From NCBI GenBank assembly GCA_019120515.1, contig DWUY01000290.1:1-34532 (forward strand): a stretch of 34,532 bases of DNA, given 5' to 3'. The DNA is from Candidatus Blautia avicola (GTDB taxonomy: Bacteria > Bacillota > Clostridia > Lachnospirales > Lachnospiraceae). The notes beneath the pieces are model-generated. The model did no database searches. It worked only from the letters and a program-made list of their open reading frames with translations, and had not been told where the DNA came from. The translations under genes were made by a program, and so were the position numbers. Positions 7,451-14,729 of this stretch are shown here, in pieces. Within the stretch, counting starts at the first letter, position 1. Each line of letters opens with the position of its first letter.

Positions 7451-8323
7451 TTATTTCCTCCTTCCTCCGTTGTTAAAAACTGTAGTCAAGAAAACCGTCT
7501 TTGCCAGATGGCTGGCGCGAAGGGCTTCACAGGCCTGCTGGGCAGTATGCTTATCGTCAAAAAGCCCGAATACCGTAGGGCCGCTGCCGCTCATAAGAGC
7601 GTTCAGGGCTCCATGGTCTTTCATATGATCTTTAATCTCCTGGATCACCGGATATTTTGGAATGGTCACTGTCTCCAGAACGTTTTCCATCAGATCCGCG
7701 ATCTTATACAGATTATGCCATTGTATAGCCTCCAGCATCCCGTCAATATTTGGATGCTCTTTCAGTTCATCCGCATGAAGATTTTCATAGACAAATTTTG
7801 TGGAAACACTGATCCCCGGCTTGCCGATCAGCACATAACAGCCGGGACATGCGGGAAGAGAACGGAGTTTATCACCGATTCCCTCAGCCAGAGCGGTCCC
7901 CCGCAGAAGGCAGTAAGGGACGTCTGCCCCTACCTTTACCCCTCTCTCCATCAGTTCTTTTACGGAAAGTCCCAGGCCGAAAAGGCGGTTAACGCCGATC
8001 ATCGCCGCAGCCGCATCCGAACTTCCCCCTGCCATGCCTGCGGCAACAGGAATAAATTTCTGCAGCTCTACCCGGATCCCCTGGGCGATCTGGAATTCAT
8101 CCATTAAAAGCTTTGCAGCTTTATGCACCAGATTATTTTCATTTGTGGGAATAAAAGGAAGATTGGTGGAAATATGGATTCCCGGTTCCTGGCAGATCTC
8201 TATCTCCAGCTGATCGTACATATTGATGGTCTGCATGATCATCCGCAGCTCATGATATCCATCTTCTCTCTTTCCCAAAACATCCAGTCCCAGATTGATC
8301 TTGGCCAGCGCTCTTAATCTCAT
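7451..8323 (-). CDS. ispE: 4-(cytidine 5'-diphospho)-2-C-methyl-D-erythritol kinase
   Basis: IspE is the ATP-dependent GHMP kinase of the MEP pathway to isoprenoid precursors. The 290-residue product begins with the typical AKINLGLDVLGKREDGYHELRMIMQTI and has the glycine-rich ATP-binding motif PVAAGMAGGSSDAAAAM near residue 95, plus a C-terminal MSGSGPTVFGLF motif. Length is normal. The ribosome binding site GGGAGGAAC precedes ATG 8323. It heads a two-gene unit with the GntR regulator, and its upstream region contains the terminator of the sipL gene. Confidence 0.97.
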   Translation of the reverse strand: MRLRALAKINLGLDVLGKREDGYHELRMIMQTINMYDQLEIEICQEPGIHISTNLPFIPTNENNLVHKAAKLLMDEFQIAQGIRVELQKFIPVAAGMAGGSSDAAAAMIGVNRLFGLGLSVKELMERGVKVGADVPYCLLRGTALAEGIGDKLRSLPACPGCYVLIGKPGISVSTKFVYENLHADELKEHPNIDGMLEAIQWHNLYKIADLMENVLETVTIPKYPVIQEIKDHMKDHGALNALMSGSGPTVFGLFDDKHTAQQACEALRASHLAKTVFLTTVFNNGGRRK

Positions 8324-8410
8324 GATAGTTCCTCCCTCTTATCTCCTGTATATTGTATCCTTTCTAATACATTCCATTCTAGCTGAAATAAAAGTATTTT
8401 TCAACAGAAA

Positions 8411-8470
8411 AAAAGAGGAGAGTATCCCCAAAAGCCCCGGCAAAAAGCCCAAAGCTTACGGAATACTCTC
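8411..8470 (-). terminator. Probable intrinsic terminator after the sipL-like gene
   Basis: On the minus strand GAGAGTAT (8470-8463) pairs with ATACTCTC (8425-8418), followed by CTCTTTTTTTC. The intervening loop is long (37 nt) but contains smaller pairings. It lies about 50 nt after the stop at 8519. Confidence 0.6.
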
Positions 8471-8518
8471 ACTGTCTATTTCAGAGATCAAAAAATCTGC
8501 CGCAACGGCTGCTTTTTC

Positions 8519-10078
8519 TCAGCCTTCTACCTTTTTCATAAGGATCAGAGTATCATAGGGCCTGATATTCTGATCTTCCAGATGATTCAGCTGCACAATA
8601 GTCTCTATGGTAGTATAAAATTTCTTTGCAATATCCCAGAGGGTATCTCCCGGCTGGACCTGGTAGCCTACGATCCCCGGCATACTGCTTAACTTTTCCC
8701 GGTCCAGTTCTTTCTCTTCGATCCCCCGGATGATCCCGGTTTTTATGCCTTTCAGCACCAGGGCATTGAGATTGATAATAATCTTTACTTCAATCTCATC
8801 ACTGTCGATCATAGTGGTGGAAAGCTGTTCCAGATCGGTGCGCAGATGATAGGTACAATCCTGGGAGATACCAGGGGCTTCGATAAGATGGGAAAAGGGG
8901 ATCATAGTTTCCATAGAATAAAAGGGCATATCATCATCACTGATAATATACAGGATACGCACCTGAACGATCCCCTCTACCAGTATCCCCCTGTCGGTAA
9001 TGCTGGTGTCATCGATCTTTACATTGCCGTCGCTGTGGCAGATCTGAAGGATCTTTCCCTGGCCATTCTCTGTTTTTACCCGGTCGCTGACTTTACATTT
9101 GGAAAAATTCTTCACCAGAAGGCTTTCCAGTCTTTTCTCCTCCCGAAGAGCCTGGCAGTCTCTGGCAGGAGTGTAAACATCCAGGAGAAGAGAGAGCTCT
9201 TCCTCCTCGTAAATATTCATTTCCAGTTCCAGGACCACATCCACTCCGATCATCCGTTCCTCTCCATCTTCATCCTGCTTCACCTTCAGATCGCTGTGAG
9301 ACATGGAAACTTCCACATTGGGGATCATATCACTGCTGCACCCCGGACACTCCAGTTCCTGATAAAAAGGCAGGGAGTGTTCCAGCCACTGAAGGGAATT
9401 ATTATCATCATTGCCTCTATACAGGACAAAAACAAAGAGTTCTCCCTTTACAGCTACCTTATCCTGCTCTGTCCGGATATCCAGTCCCCGGGTCTCTACG
9501 GTATCCCAGAGAAGCTGGTAAATATCCGGCTTATTGGAAGCCAGGCTGATATCCTCCTTCACCCGCATAGTATCTTTTTTATGTACTGCTGTTCCCATAA
9601 TGGAAAGCTCTTCTTTTTTCTGTGAAATATCCTGGTCCTCCACCCCGATGGGCAGCTCTGTTTCCCCTACCTCCTCCGCATAAGCAGTAAAAGTTACCAG
9701 GGCTTTAATATTCAGCTTCCTGGAATTGATAAAGTGTACCGTAAGATCCTCGATCTCCCATTTCAACTGAACTTTATCGCCGTTTTCCAGGCCTTCCAGA
9801 TTGAGATTTTCCCCCAGGGGAAGATTTCCCATAAGGCTTTCTATATTCCGCTCTTCACTGTCGCTTACATACAGAAGAAACACCTGCAGGGCCCCGGTAA
9901 TATAAGCCTTGCCTTCTGTGATCTGGATATCTTCGATCTGGATATTTCCTTTTTTCTGGATCATCCGTCCCATATCCGGCTTCACATCCGGTACATTCAT
10001 ATCTTCGTCAAAGGTGATCTGGCTCACTGCCTGACATTTTCTCTCCAGCATATGCATTTTTTTCGTTATCAGTTCCAC
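8519..10078 (-). CDS. sipL: SipL-like protein: DUF3794 (SPOCS) domains plus C-terminal LysM
   Basis: The 519-residue product has repeated SPOCS/DUF3794 domains: N-terminal (QITFDEDMNVPDVKPDMGRMI, about residues 20-150), a middle copy (about 180-310) and a third (about 330-460). It ends in a LysM module (YQVQPGDTLWDIAKKFYTTIETIVQLN). This is the architecture of SipL of Clostridioides difficile, which binds SpoIVA and tethers the spore coat to the forespore outer membrane. The start is GTG at 10078 with AAGGGG 7 nt upstream. It lies 15 nt behind the PrcB-like lipoprotein gene, and a sigmaE-like promoter precedes that pair. Orthology is inferred from architecture and length, not from a search. 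Confidence 0.8.
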   Translation of the reverse strand: MELITKKMHMLERKCQAVSQITFDEDMNVPDVKPDMGRMIQKKGNIQIEDIQITEGKAYITGALQVFLLYVSDSEERNIESLMGNLPLGENLNLEGLENGDKVQLKWEIEDLTVHFINSRKLNIKALVTFTAYAEEVGETELPIGVEDQDISQKKEELSIMGTAVHKKDTMRVKEDISLASNKPDIYQLLWDTVETRGLDIRTEQDKVAVKGELFVFVLYRGNDDNNSLQWLEHSLPFYQELECPGCSSDMIPNVEVSMSHSDLKVKQDEDGEERMIGVDVVLELEMNIYEEEELSLLLDVYTPARDCQALREEKRLESLLVKNFSKCKVSDRVKTENGQGKILQICHSDGNVKIDDTSITDRGILVEGIVQVRILYIISDDDMPFYSMETMIPFSHLIEAPGISQDCTYHLRTDLEQLSTTMIDSDEIEVKIIINLNALVLKGIKTGIIRGIEEKELDREKLSSMPGIVGYQVQPGDTLWDIAKKFYTTIETIVQLNHLEDQNIRPYDTLILMKKVEG

Positions 10079-10093
10079 ACGATTACCCCTTTT

Positions 10094-10522
10094 CTATTCA
10101 AAAATCACCGGCTCTTCCCGGTATTTCATCTTTACTACCAGACAGGGGTAGGAAGGCTCGTCTGTCAGCTCTTCCCGGTTCTCAGGTCCCATCAATACGG
10201 TCTTAAGATGGATAGCGTTTTCCCAAAGAGACAGATCTTCGATCTGAATACTATAGCCTCCGGTTTCCTGTTTCCCGTATCCCTTCAGCAGATAAAGATA
10301 GCCCTGGTCCTGATAAGTCATCTGAAACTCTTCTTCCCTGTTTTCACTGATCAGTTCTTTTACCTTTTCCGGGTAGTCTTCTTCCTTTATCACCGTATAC
10401 TCCGGTTTTACTCCGTCCCCTGCCCGGACCTTCTCAATACTGCATCCTCCCAGGAGACAGCAAAGGACCAAAAAAAGCAGAATTCCTGCTCCGAATCTTT
10501 TCAATTTTCCTGCCGCCCTCAC
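10094..10522 (-). CDS. PrcB C-terminal domain lipoprotein
   Basis: The 142-residue product starts at GTG 10522 with AAGG 8 nt upstream. It has a lipoprotein signal (LLFLVLCCLLGGC, lipobox LGGC at about residue 27). The mature part contains the PrcB-type pattern YLYLLKGYGKQETGGYSIQIEDLS and ends in a beta strand PCLVVKMKYRE. In other bacteria this domain was named for a dentilisin-complex subunit; here it is probably an extracytoplasmic binding module of unknown partner. It is the first gene of a unit with the sipL-like gene, which suggests a role in the sporangium, but that is inference. Confidence 0.75.
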   Translation of the reverse strand: MRAAGKLKRFGAGILLFLVLCCLLGGCSIEKVRAGDGVKPEYTVIKEEDYPEKVKELISENREEEFQMTYQDQGYLYLLKGYGKQETGGYSIQIEDLSLWENAIHLKTVLMGPENREELTDEPSYPCLVVKMKYREEPVIFE

Positions 10523-10540
10523 TTTATCAACCTTATCCCT

Positions 10541-10569
10541 AATTTATGCGGTGTTCACAAAAAATATAC
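10541..10569 (-). promoter_or_regulatory. SigmaE-like promoter candidate for the lipoprotein-sipL operon
   Basis: On the minus strand GTATATT (10569-10563) and CATAAATT (10548-10541) are separated by 14 nt. This resembles the mother-cell sigmaE consensus (KMATATT, 13-15 nt, CATACAMT) with mismatches at one -35 and two -10 positions. No good sigmaA promoter was found here. Confidence 0.4.
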
Positions 10570-10579
10570 CTGTTTTTCC

Positions 10580-10608
10580 TTGCGGATTTTACATAGACTC
10601 ATTATAAT
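10580..10608 (+). promoter_or_regulatory. Putative sigmaA promoter for plsC
   Basis: TTGCGG (10580-10585) and TATAAT (10603-10608) are spaced by exactly 17 nt. Transcription would start near 10615, about 58 nt before the plsC ATG. Confidence 0.65.
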
Positions 10609-10625
10609 AGAATGATATCAGGGTC

Positions 10626-10643
10626 CTATACCATTTGGTATAG
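10626..10643 (+). promoter_or_regulatory. Palindrome in the plsC leader (operator or hairpin)
   Basis: CTATACC (10626-10632) and GGTATAG (10637-10643) form a perfect 7-bp inverted repeat with a 4-nt spacer. It lies about 11-28 nt after the predicted start site, a usual place for a repressor operator. The binding protein is unknown. Confidence 0.45.
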
Positions 10644-10672
10644 AAAATATATTTTGTAAAGGATTGAATAGT

Positions 10673-11416
10673 ATGTTTCGTTTTATCATTATCTGTATCA
10701 TTGTGATCGGGTATCTGATCTTATCCATCCCCATACTTTTCGGCGAATGGATCCTGGGGAAATTTGATATGAGAAAAAAGGATATCAGCTCTCTGCGGAT
10801 CATCCAGGCAGTATTCCGGCTGATCCTGAAAGTTACCGGCGCGGACATCACCATCATCGGCCATGAAAAAGTTCCAACAGACCAGGCGGTTTTATATATC
10901 GGCAACCACAGAAGCTTTTTTGATATCCTTCTGACTTATGTCCTCTGTCCGGACACCACAGGCTATGTTGCCAAAAAAGAAATGGAGCCTATCCCTCTTC
11001 TTTCCCACTGGATGCGGTATCTCCACTGTCTCTTTCTGAACCGGAAAGATATCAAAGAAGGTCTGAAGACCATACTCACCGCTATAGAAGAAGTGAAAAA
11101 CGGCATATCCATCTGCATCTTTCCGGAAGGCACCAGAAACAAAGGAGACAGCGAACTGGAACTTCTGCCCTTCCACGAAGGAAGCTTTAAGATCGCTACC
11201 AAAACCGGATGTCCGGTAATCCCTATGGCCATCCACAATTCTGCGGAGATCTTTGAAGCACACTTTCCAAAGATCCGCCCCTGCAAGGTGGTAGTAGAAT
11301 ACGGAGATCCCATCTATCCCGATCAGCTCTCAAAAGAGGACAAAAAACATTTAGGCCAGTATACCCGGAACGTGATCCTGCAAATGCTGGAAAAACACCA
11401 GACAGCAGCAGCATAA
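10673..11416 (+). CDS. plsC: 1-acyl-sn-glycerol-3-phosphate acyltransferase
   Basis: PlsC acylates lysophosphatidic acid to phosphatidic acid at the membrane, a core phospholipid step. I choose ATG 10673 (247 aa) over the tracked TTG at 10664 because AAGGA at 10659-10663 abuts the TTG but sits 9 nt before the ATG. An N-terminal hydrophobic helix (about residues 3-22) anchors it. The catalytic HX4D motif is NHRSFFD, and the substrate-binding motif is FPEGTRNKG; a third conserved block is GCPVIPMAIH. Length is normal. It is monocistronic, with its own promoter and a leader palindrome, and ends at the dispersed hairpin element shared with the convergent gene. Confidence 0.95.
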   Translation: MFRFIIICIIVIGYLILSIPILFGEWILGKFDMRKKDISSLRIIQAVFRLILKVTGADITIIGHEKVPTDQAVLYIGNHRSFFDILLTYVLCPDTTGYVAKKEMEPIPLLSHWMRYLHCLFLNRKDIKEGLKTILTAIEEVKNGISICIFPEGTRNKGDSELELLPFHEGSFKIATKTGCPVIPMAIHNSAEIFEAHFPKIRPCKVVVEYGDPIYPDQLSKEDKKHLGQYTRNVILQMLEKHQTAAA

Positions 11417-11420
11417 AAAA

Positions 11421-11576
11421 GAAGGGAGCTGTCCCATTTATCATATTTCAGGAATATTTATACATTTTATGCCAATTTACCGGGCATCGCTTTAAGACCA
11501 CAGGCGCAAAGCAGCGCAGACTGAACAGCAAAATATATAAATCTTCTTGATTTTGATTAATGGGACAGTTCCCTTC
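11421..11576. repeat. Dispersed long-hairpin element, copy A (likely bidirectional terminator)
   Basis: This 156-bp element fills the space between two convergent genes. Outer arms 11421-11443 and 11554-11576 pair over 23 positions with one mismatch and one G-T pair. Further imperfect pairing continues inward (TTCAGGAATATTTATA-type arms), and a central hairpin lies near GCTTTAAG...GCAAAGC. T-rich DNA follows it on the plus strand and A6 precedes it, as expected of a two-way terminator. The 116-nt core (11441-11556) is the reverse complement of the core at 28320-28435, with 95 of 116 positions identical and no gaps in my hand alignment. Confidence 0.85.
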
Positions 11577-11584
11577 CTTTTCTT

Positions 11585-12322
11585 TTATATTCTTCCAAAG
11601 GAAACCTGCCTTTTGTGTTTTTTATGTCTCTTTCTCTTTACATCTCTGTTCTCCATGCAGGAGACAAATTCCACATGCCGGTCCATCCAGTCTCCGATCC
11701 ACCCTATGACTTTTCCCATAGTAAAGGCAGCCAGGACCGTTCCGATCCCCAGCCCTTTAATATGCCCAAGGAAGGTCCAGGTCATAAAGACGGTCAACGC
11801 CAGACAGGACACGTCAAAACAGATCTTCACCCTGGAATAGGCAAATCCCGTGATCTGAGAAAATTCCCGGGGAAAAAGATCCGTAGGCGCAATAGGCATC
11901 TTACATCGGTTAGCCAGAGCGATCCCAAAGCAGATCAGCAGATAACTGATGCAGAAATACAGGATCTGAAAGAAGATCCCCTTGGGCAGAAGTCCGATCC
12001 ATGCTTCATGGAGATCCACCGCTATACCGAAGAAAAATCCCACCACAAAACTGAGCAGATAGGGCAGATGTATCTTTCCCCGGAGAACAAACAGGGCTCC
12101 CACCAAGAGGGCCTGGAATATATAAGTCCAGGTTCCCAGGGAAACCTGAGGAAGCACCTGGTTAAAGGCATAGGGAACACTGGAAATGGCAGAAATCCCC
12201 GACCCGGAATACAGCATCAGCACGACTGCAAAACTGTTTACAAAGATCAAGGGGATCAGCGCCAGTTCCCCTCTGACCTGTACTTTTTTCTCTTTCATAA
12301 AACATAGAGCTGTTCCCTGCAT
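11585..12322 (-). CDS. YczE/YitT-like integral membrane protein
   Basis: The product is at most 245 residues with about five hydrophobic segments: LALIPLIFVNSFAVVLMLYS, WTYIFQALLVGALFVL, LLSFVVGFFFGIAVDL, IFFQILYFCISYLLICFGIAL and one more around residues 175-205. It has PIAPTDLFPREF and a basic C-terminal tail. This fits the YczE/YyaS/YitT membrane family; no transport substrate is established. The start is uncertain: ATG 12322 lacks a close ribosome binding site, and the internal ATG 12295 (MKEKKVQVRGE) gives a more usual N-terminus. It is divergent from the LysR gene, so LysR control is plausible. Confidence 0.8.
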   Translation of the reverse strand: MQGTALCFMKEKKVQVRGELALIPLIFVNSFAVVLMLYSGSGISAISSVPYAFNQVLPQVSLGTWTYIFQALLVGALFVLRGKIHLPYLLSFVVGFFFGIAVDLHEAWIGLLPKGIFFQILYFCISYLLICFGIALANRCKMPIAPTDLFPREFSQITGFAYSRVKICFDVSCLALTVFMTWTFLGHIKGLGIGTVLAAFTMGKVIGWIGDWMDRHVEFVSCMENRDVKRKRHKKHKRQVSFGRI

Positions 12323-12440
12323 AGTTTTGTTTCACAGGGCAGCTCTCCTCCTTTCTTGTCTGAAAATCTTTTTTGTCTCTTTCTTCAGATATCATAGATT
12401 TCTTTTTGCCTAAAATCCAATGAATAATTTTTATTAAATA

Positions 12441-12455
12441 ATAGATTTTATCTAT
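12441..12455 (+). promoter_or_regulatory. LysR-type dyad ATAGAT-TTT-ATCTAT
   Basis: A perfect 6-bp dyad with a 3-nt spacer lies about 38 nt before the LysR ATG, in the divergent intergenic region. It matches the general T-N11-A interrupted palindrome bound by LysR regulators and could serve autoregulation and control of the divergent membrane-protein gene. Confidence 0.5.
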
Positions 12456-12492
12456 GATTTATAGTAGGATAGAAAAAAAAGGAGGTTGTCTT

Positions 12493-13389
12493 ATGAATCT
12501 TTTTCATCTCCGGTATTTCGTAGAACTGGCCCATACCAGACATTATACCAAAGCCGCGGAACATCTCTGCATTGCCCAGCCCAGTCTCAGCCATGCTATC
12601 AGCCAGCTGGAAGCAGAACTGGGTGTTCCTCTATTTGAAAGATCCGGCAGAAATACCACCCTTACCTGTTTCGGGGAGCAGTTTCTGGATTGTGCGGAAA
12701 ATGCTTTAAAAACTCTGGATTCCGGAGTAGAAATGCTCAGGCAGAGCGCCCAGGGGGCCGGGACCATACGGCTGGGTTTCCTCCGGGTGCTGGGAGTCAG
12801 CTGGCTTCCGGCTCTGGCAGAAAAATTTCTGAAAGCCCATACAGATGTGCCAGTCCGCTTTACTTTTCACACAGGGGTCACCAGTGAACTTCTGGAAGGA
12901 CTGAAAGCCCGGCATTTTGATCTGGTCTTTTCCTCTTATCCGGCAAAGGAAAAGGATCTTAGCTGTGTTCCCGTGGCAGGCCAGCAGTTAGTGCTGATTG
13001 TTTCCAAAGATCATCCTCTGGCCCGGTACGAGGAAGCAGATCTGGAACAGACCCTTCCCTATCCCTACATTTATTTTTCCCCGGGTTCCGGCGTACGCTA
13101 TGATGTGGACCTGCTCTTTGAAAAGATTGGCAAAAGACCCCTAATCGCCTACGAAACCGAAGAAGATCAGGTTATCGCCGGCCTGACCGCGAAAAATTTC
13201 GGAATTTCCATTGTACCGGAAATGGACCTGCTGGATCACCTGGATATAAAAAAAATAAAGATAAAAAATTCCACTGCCCAAAGGAATATCTATATGGTCA
13301 GCAACGACCAGATCTATATTCCTCCGGCAGTGGAAAACTTCCGAAGATTTATTATTGAAGAGCTTCCAGGATCTTTCCAAACTCCATGA
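12493..13389 (+). CDS. LysR-family transcriptional regulator
   Basis: The 298-residue regulator starts at ATG 12493: GGAGG lies 7 nt upstream, whereas the tracked start at 12454 lies in the promoter/dyad region. The N-terminal winged helix is MNLFHLRYFVELAHTRHYTKAAEHLCIAQPSLSHAISQLEAELGVPLFER, a textbook LysR helix-turn-helix, with a linker helix to about residue 85. The C-terminal periplasmic-binding-like effector domain follows (IRLGFLRVLGVSWLP, then AKNFGISIVPEMDLLD). The gene is divergent from the YczE-like gene, its probable target, and its 3' end overlaps murF on the other strand by 38 nt. Effector unknown. Confidence 0.93.
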   Translation: MNLFHLRYFVELAHTRHYTKAAEHLCIAQPSLSHAISQLEAELGVPLFERSGRNTTLTCFGEQFLDCAENALKTLDSGVEMLRQSAQGAGTIRLGFLRVLGVSWLPALAEKFLKAHTDVPVRFTFHTGVTSELLEGLKARHFDLVFSSYPAKEKDLSCVPVAGQQLVLIVSKDHPLARYEEADLEQTLPYPYIYFSPGSGVRYDVDLLFEKIGKRPLIAYETEEDQVIAGLTAKNFGISIVPEMDLLDHLDIKKIKIKNSTAQRNIYMVSNDQIYIPPAVENFRRFIIEELPGSFQTP

Positions 13390-14716
13390 AGTGGGAAGCC
13401 TTCACTAAAACATTATCTCCCTGTTCCAGGATATGAGGAAGGTCTTCCAGCAGCTCCTCCTTGGAAGCAAAATGCCGGATTTCCTTTGCAGGAGCTGTAA
13501 GATGGGCAGCCTCTGCCATATAGGCGGACAGCTCTCCCACACAAAGGAGCACGTCAATATTTCTGGAAGCGGCGTATACTCCCACTTCCCGGTGCATATC
13601 CACCTGATCCTCTCCCAGTTCTCCCATATCTCCCAGGATGGCTACCTTCCGGCCAAGGGCGTCGGAAAGAACGTCCAGAGAAGCTTTCATAGAAACAGGA
13701 TTTGCATTGTAGCAGTCGTCGATAATGGTATACCTGTCGGTATGGATAATATGGAATCTGCCGCTTACCGGCTGAAGGCTCTGGATCCCTTCTTTGATCT
13801 CCTCTTTTGAAAGACCGTAGATCTGTCCCACCGCCGCGGCTGCCAGGGCATTATATACCATATGCCGTCCCGGCACGGGAATCAGGACCTTAAAAGAGTC
13901 TCCTCCCATATGTATCCGGCAGGAGATCCCCCGAAGGCCTTCCGGCTGCACCTGGTCTGCCCAGATCCCCTGATGGTTCTCCAGTCCGAAAAATACAGGA
14001 CGGATCCCTTTTACTTCTTTTACTGTCACCAGCTTGTCGTCATCACCGTTTAAAACGATGTGTCCATCCTCTCTGAGGAAGTCAAAAATTTCTGTCTTGG
14101 CCTTTAAGATCCCGTCCCTGGATTTGAGAAATTCCAGATGACACAGACCGATGTTGGTGATCACACAGGTATCCGGCCGTGCGATCTTGGCCAGTCTGTG
14201 CATCTCTCCGAAATCACTGATTCCCATTTCCAGCACTGCCATCTCATGTTCATCCCGCAGGTTGAACACCGTAAGAGGCAGGCCCAGCTCATTATTGAAA
14301 TTCCCCTGGGTCTTCAGCACCTTATATTTCTGAGAAAGTACCGAGGCGATCATTTCCTTGGTGCTGGTCTTTCCCACGCTGCCTGTGATCCCCACAACAG
14401 GGATTTTCAGCTGCTTCAGATAATATTCCGCAATATCCTTTACCGCCTGAAGAGAAGAGTCCACCTGGATATAGGGATAAGGCTTTTCTCCCAGATCTTT
14501 CTCGGAAAGAGTGGCCAGAGCCCCCTTCTCTATAACTCCTTCTATAAAATCATGGCCGTCCGCCCTCGCTCCTTTAATAGGCACGAAAAGACTTCCTTCC
14601 TGGACTTTTCTGCTGTCTGTGTAGATTCCTGTGACTTCCCTGGTCTTATCTGCTTCAGAGCCTTTATAAATTCCTTTACATGCCTGGGCAATATGCTCTA
14701 ACGTCAGATTCTTCAT
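13352..14716 (-). CDS. murF: UDP-N-acetylmuramoyl-tripeptide--D-alanyl-D-alanine ligase
   Basis: MurF adds D-Ala-D-Ala to the UDP-MurNAc-tripeptide, the last cytoplasmic step of the peptidoglycan precursor. The 454-residue product has the Mur-ligase ATP loop GITGSVGKTSTKEMI near residue 110, NFNNELGLPLTVFNL, the metal-site region EMGISDFGEM and ITNIGLCHLEFL, and the C-terminal block DDCYNANPVSMKASL. Length is normal. It starts 13 nt after the ddl stop, so product (D-Ala-D-Ala) and user are encoded together. The stop at 13352 lies inside the convergent LysR gene, an unusual tail-to-tail overlap with no terminator between them. Confidence 0.96.
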   Translation of the reverse strand: MKNLTLEHIAQACKGIYKGSEADKTREVTGIYTDSRKVQEGSLFVPIKGARADGHDFIEGVIEKGALATLSEKDLGEKPYPYIQVDSSLQAVKDIAEYYLKQLKIPVVGITGSVGKTSTKEMIASVLSQKYKVLKTQGNFNNELGLPLTVFNLRDEHEMAVLEMGISDFGEMHRLAKIARPDTCVITNIGLCHLEFLKSRDGILKAKTEIFDFLREDGHIVLNGDDDKLVTVKEVKGIRPVFFGLENHQGIWADQVQPEGLRGISCRIHMGGDSFKVLIPVPGRHMVYNALAAAAVGQIYGLSKEEIKEGIQSLQPVSGRFHIIHTDRYTIIDDCYNANPVSMKASLDVLSDALGRKVAILGDMGELGEDQVDMHREVGVYAASRNIDVLLCVGELSAYMAEAAHLTAPAKEIRHFASKEELLEDLPHILEQGDNVLVKASHFMEFGKILEALQ

Positions 14717-14729
14717 TGCCTGTTTCCCC

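Noticed and set aside
10664-10672. TTG start for plsC given by the ORF track
   Set aside because: The ribosome binding site AAGGA directly abuts the TTG; spacing only works for the ATG at 10673.
12162-12395. 77-residue minus ORF upstream of the YczE-like gene
   Set aside because: It is a frame shadow overlapping the membrane-protein start. An AGGAGGAG lies inside it, but the sequence shows no family and would conflict with the real frame.
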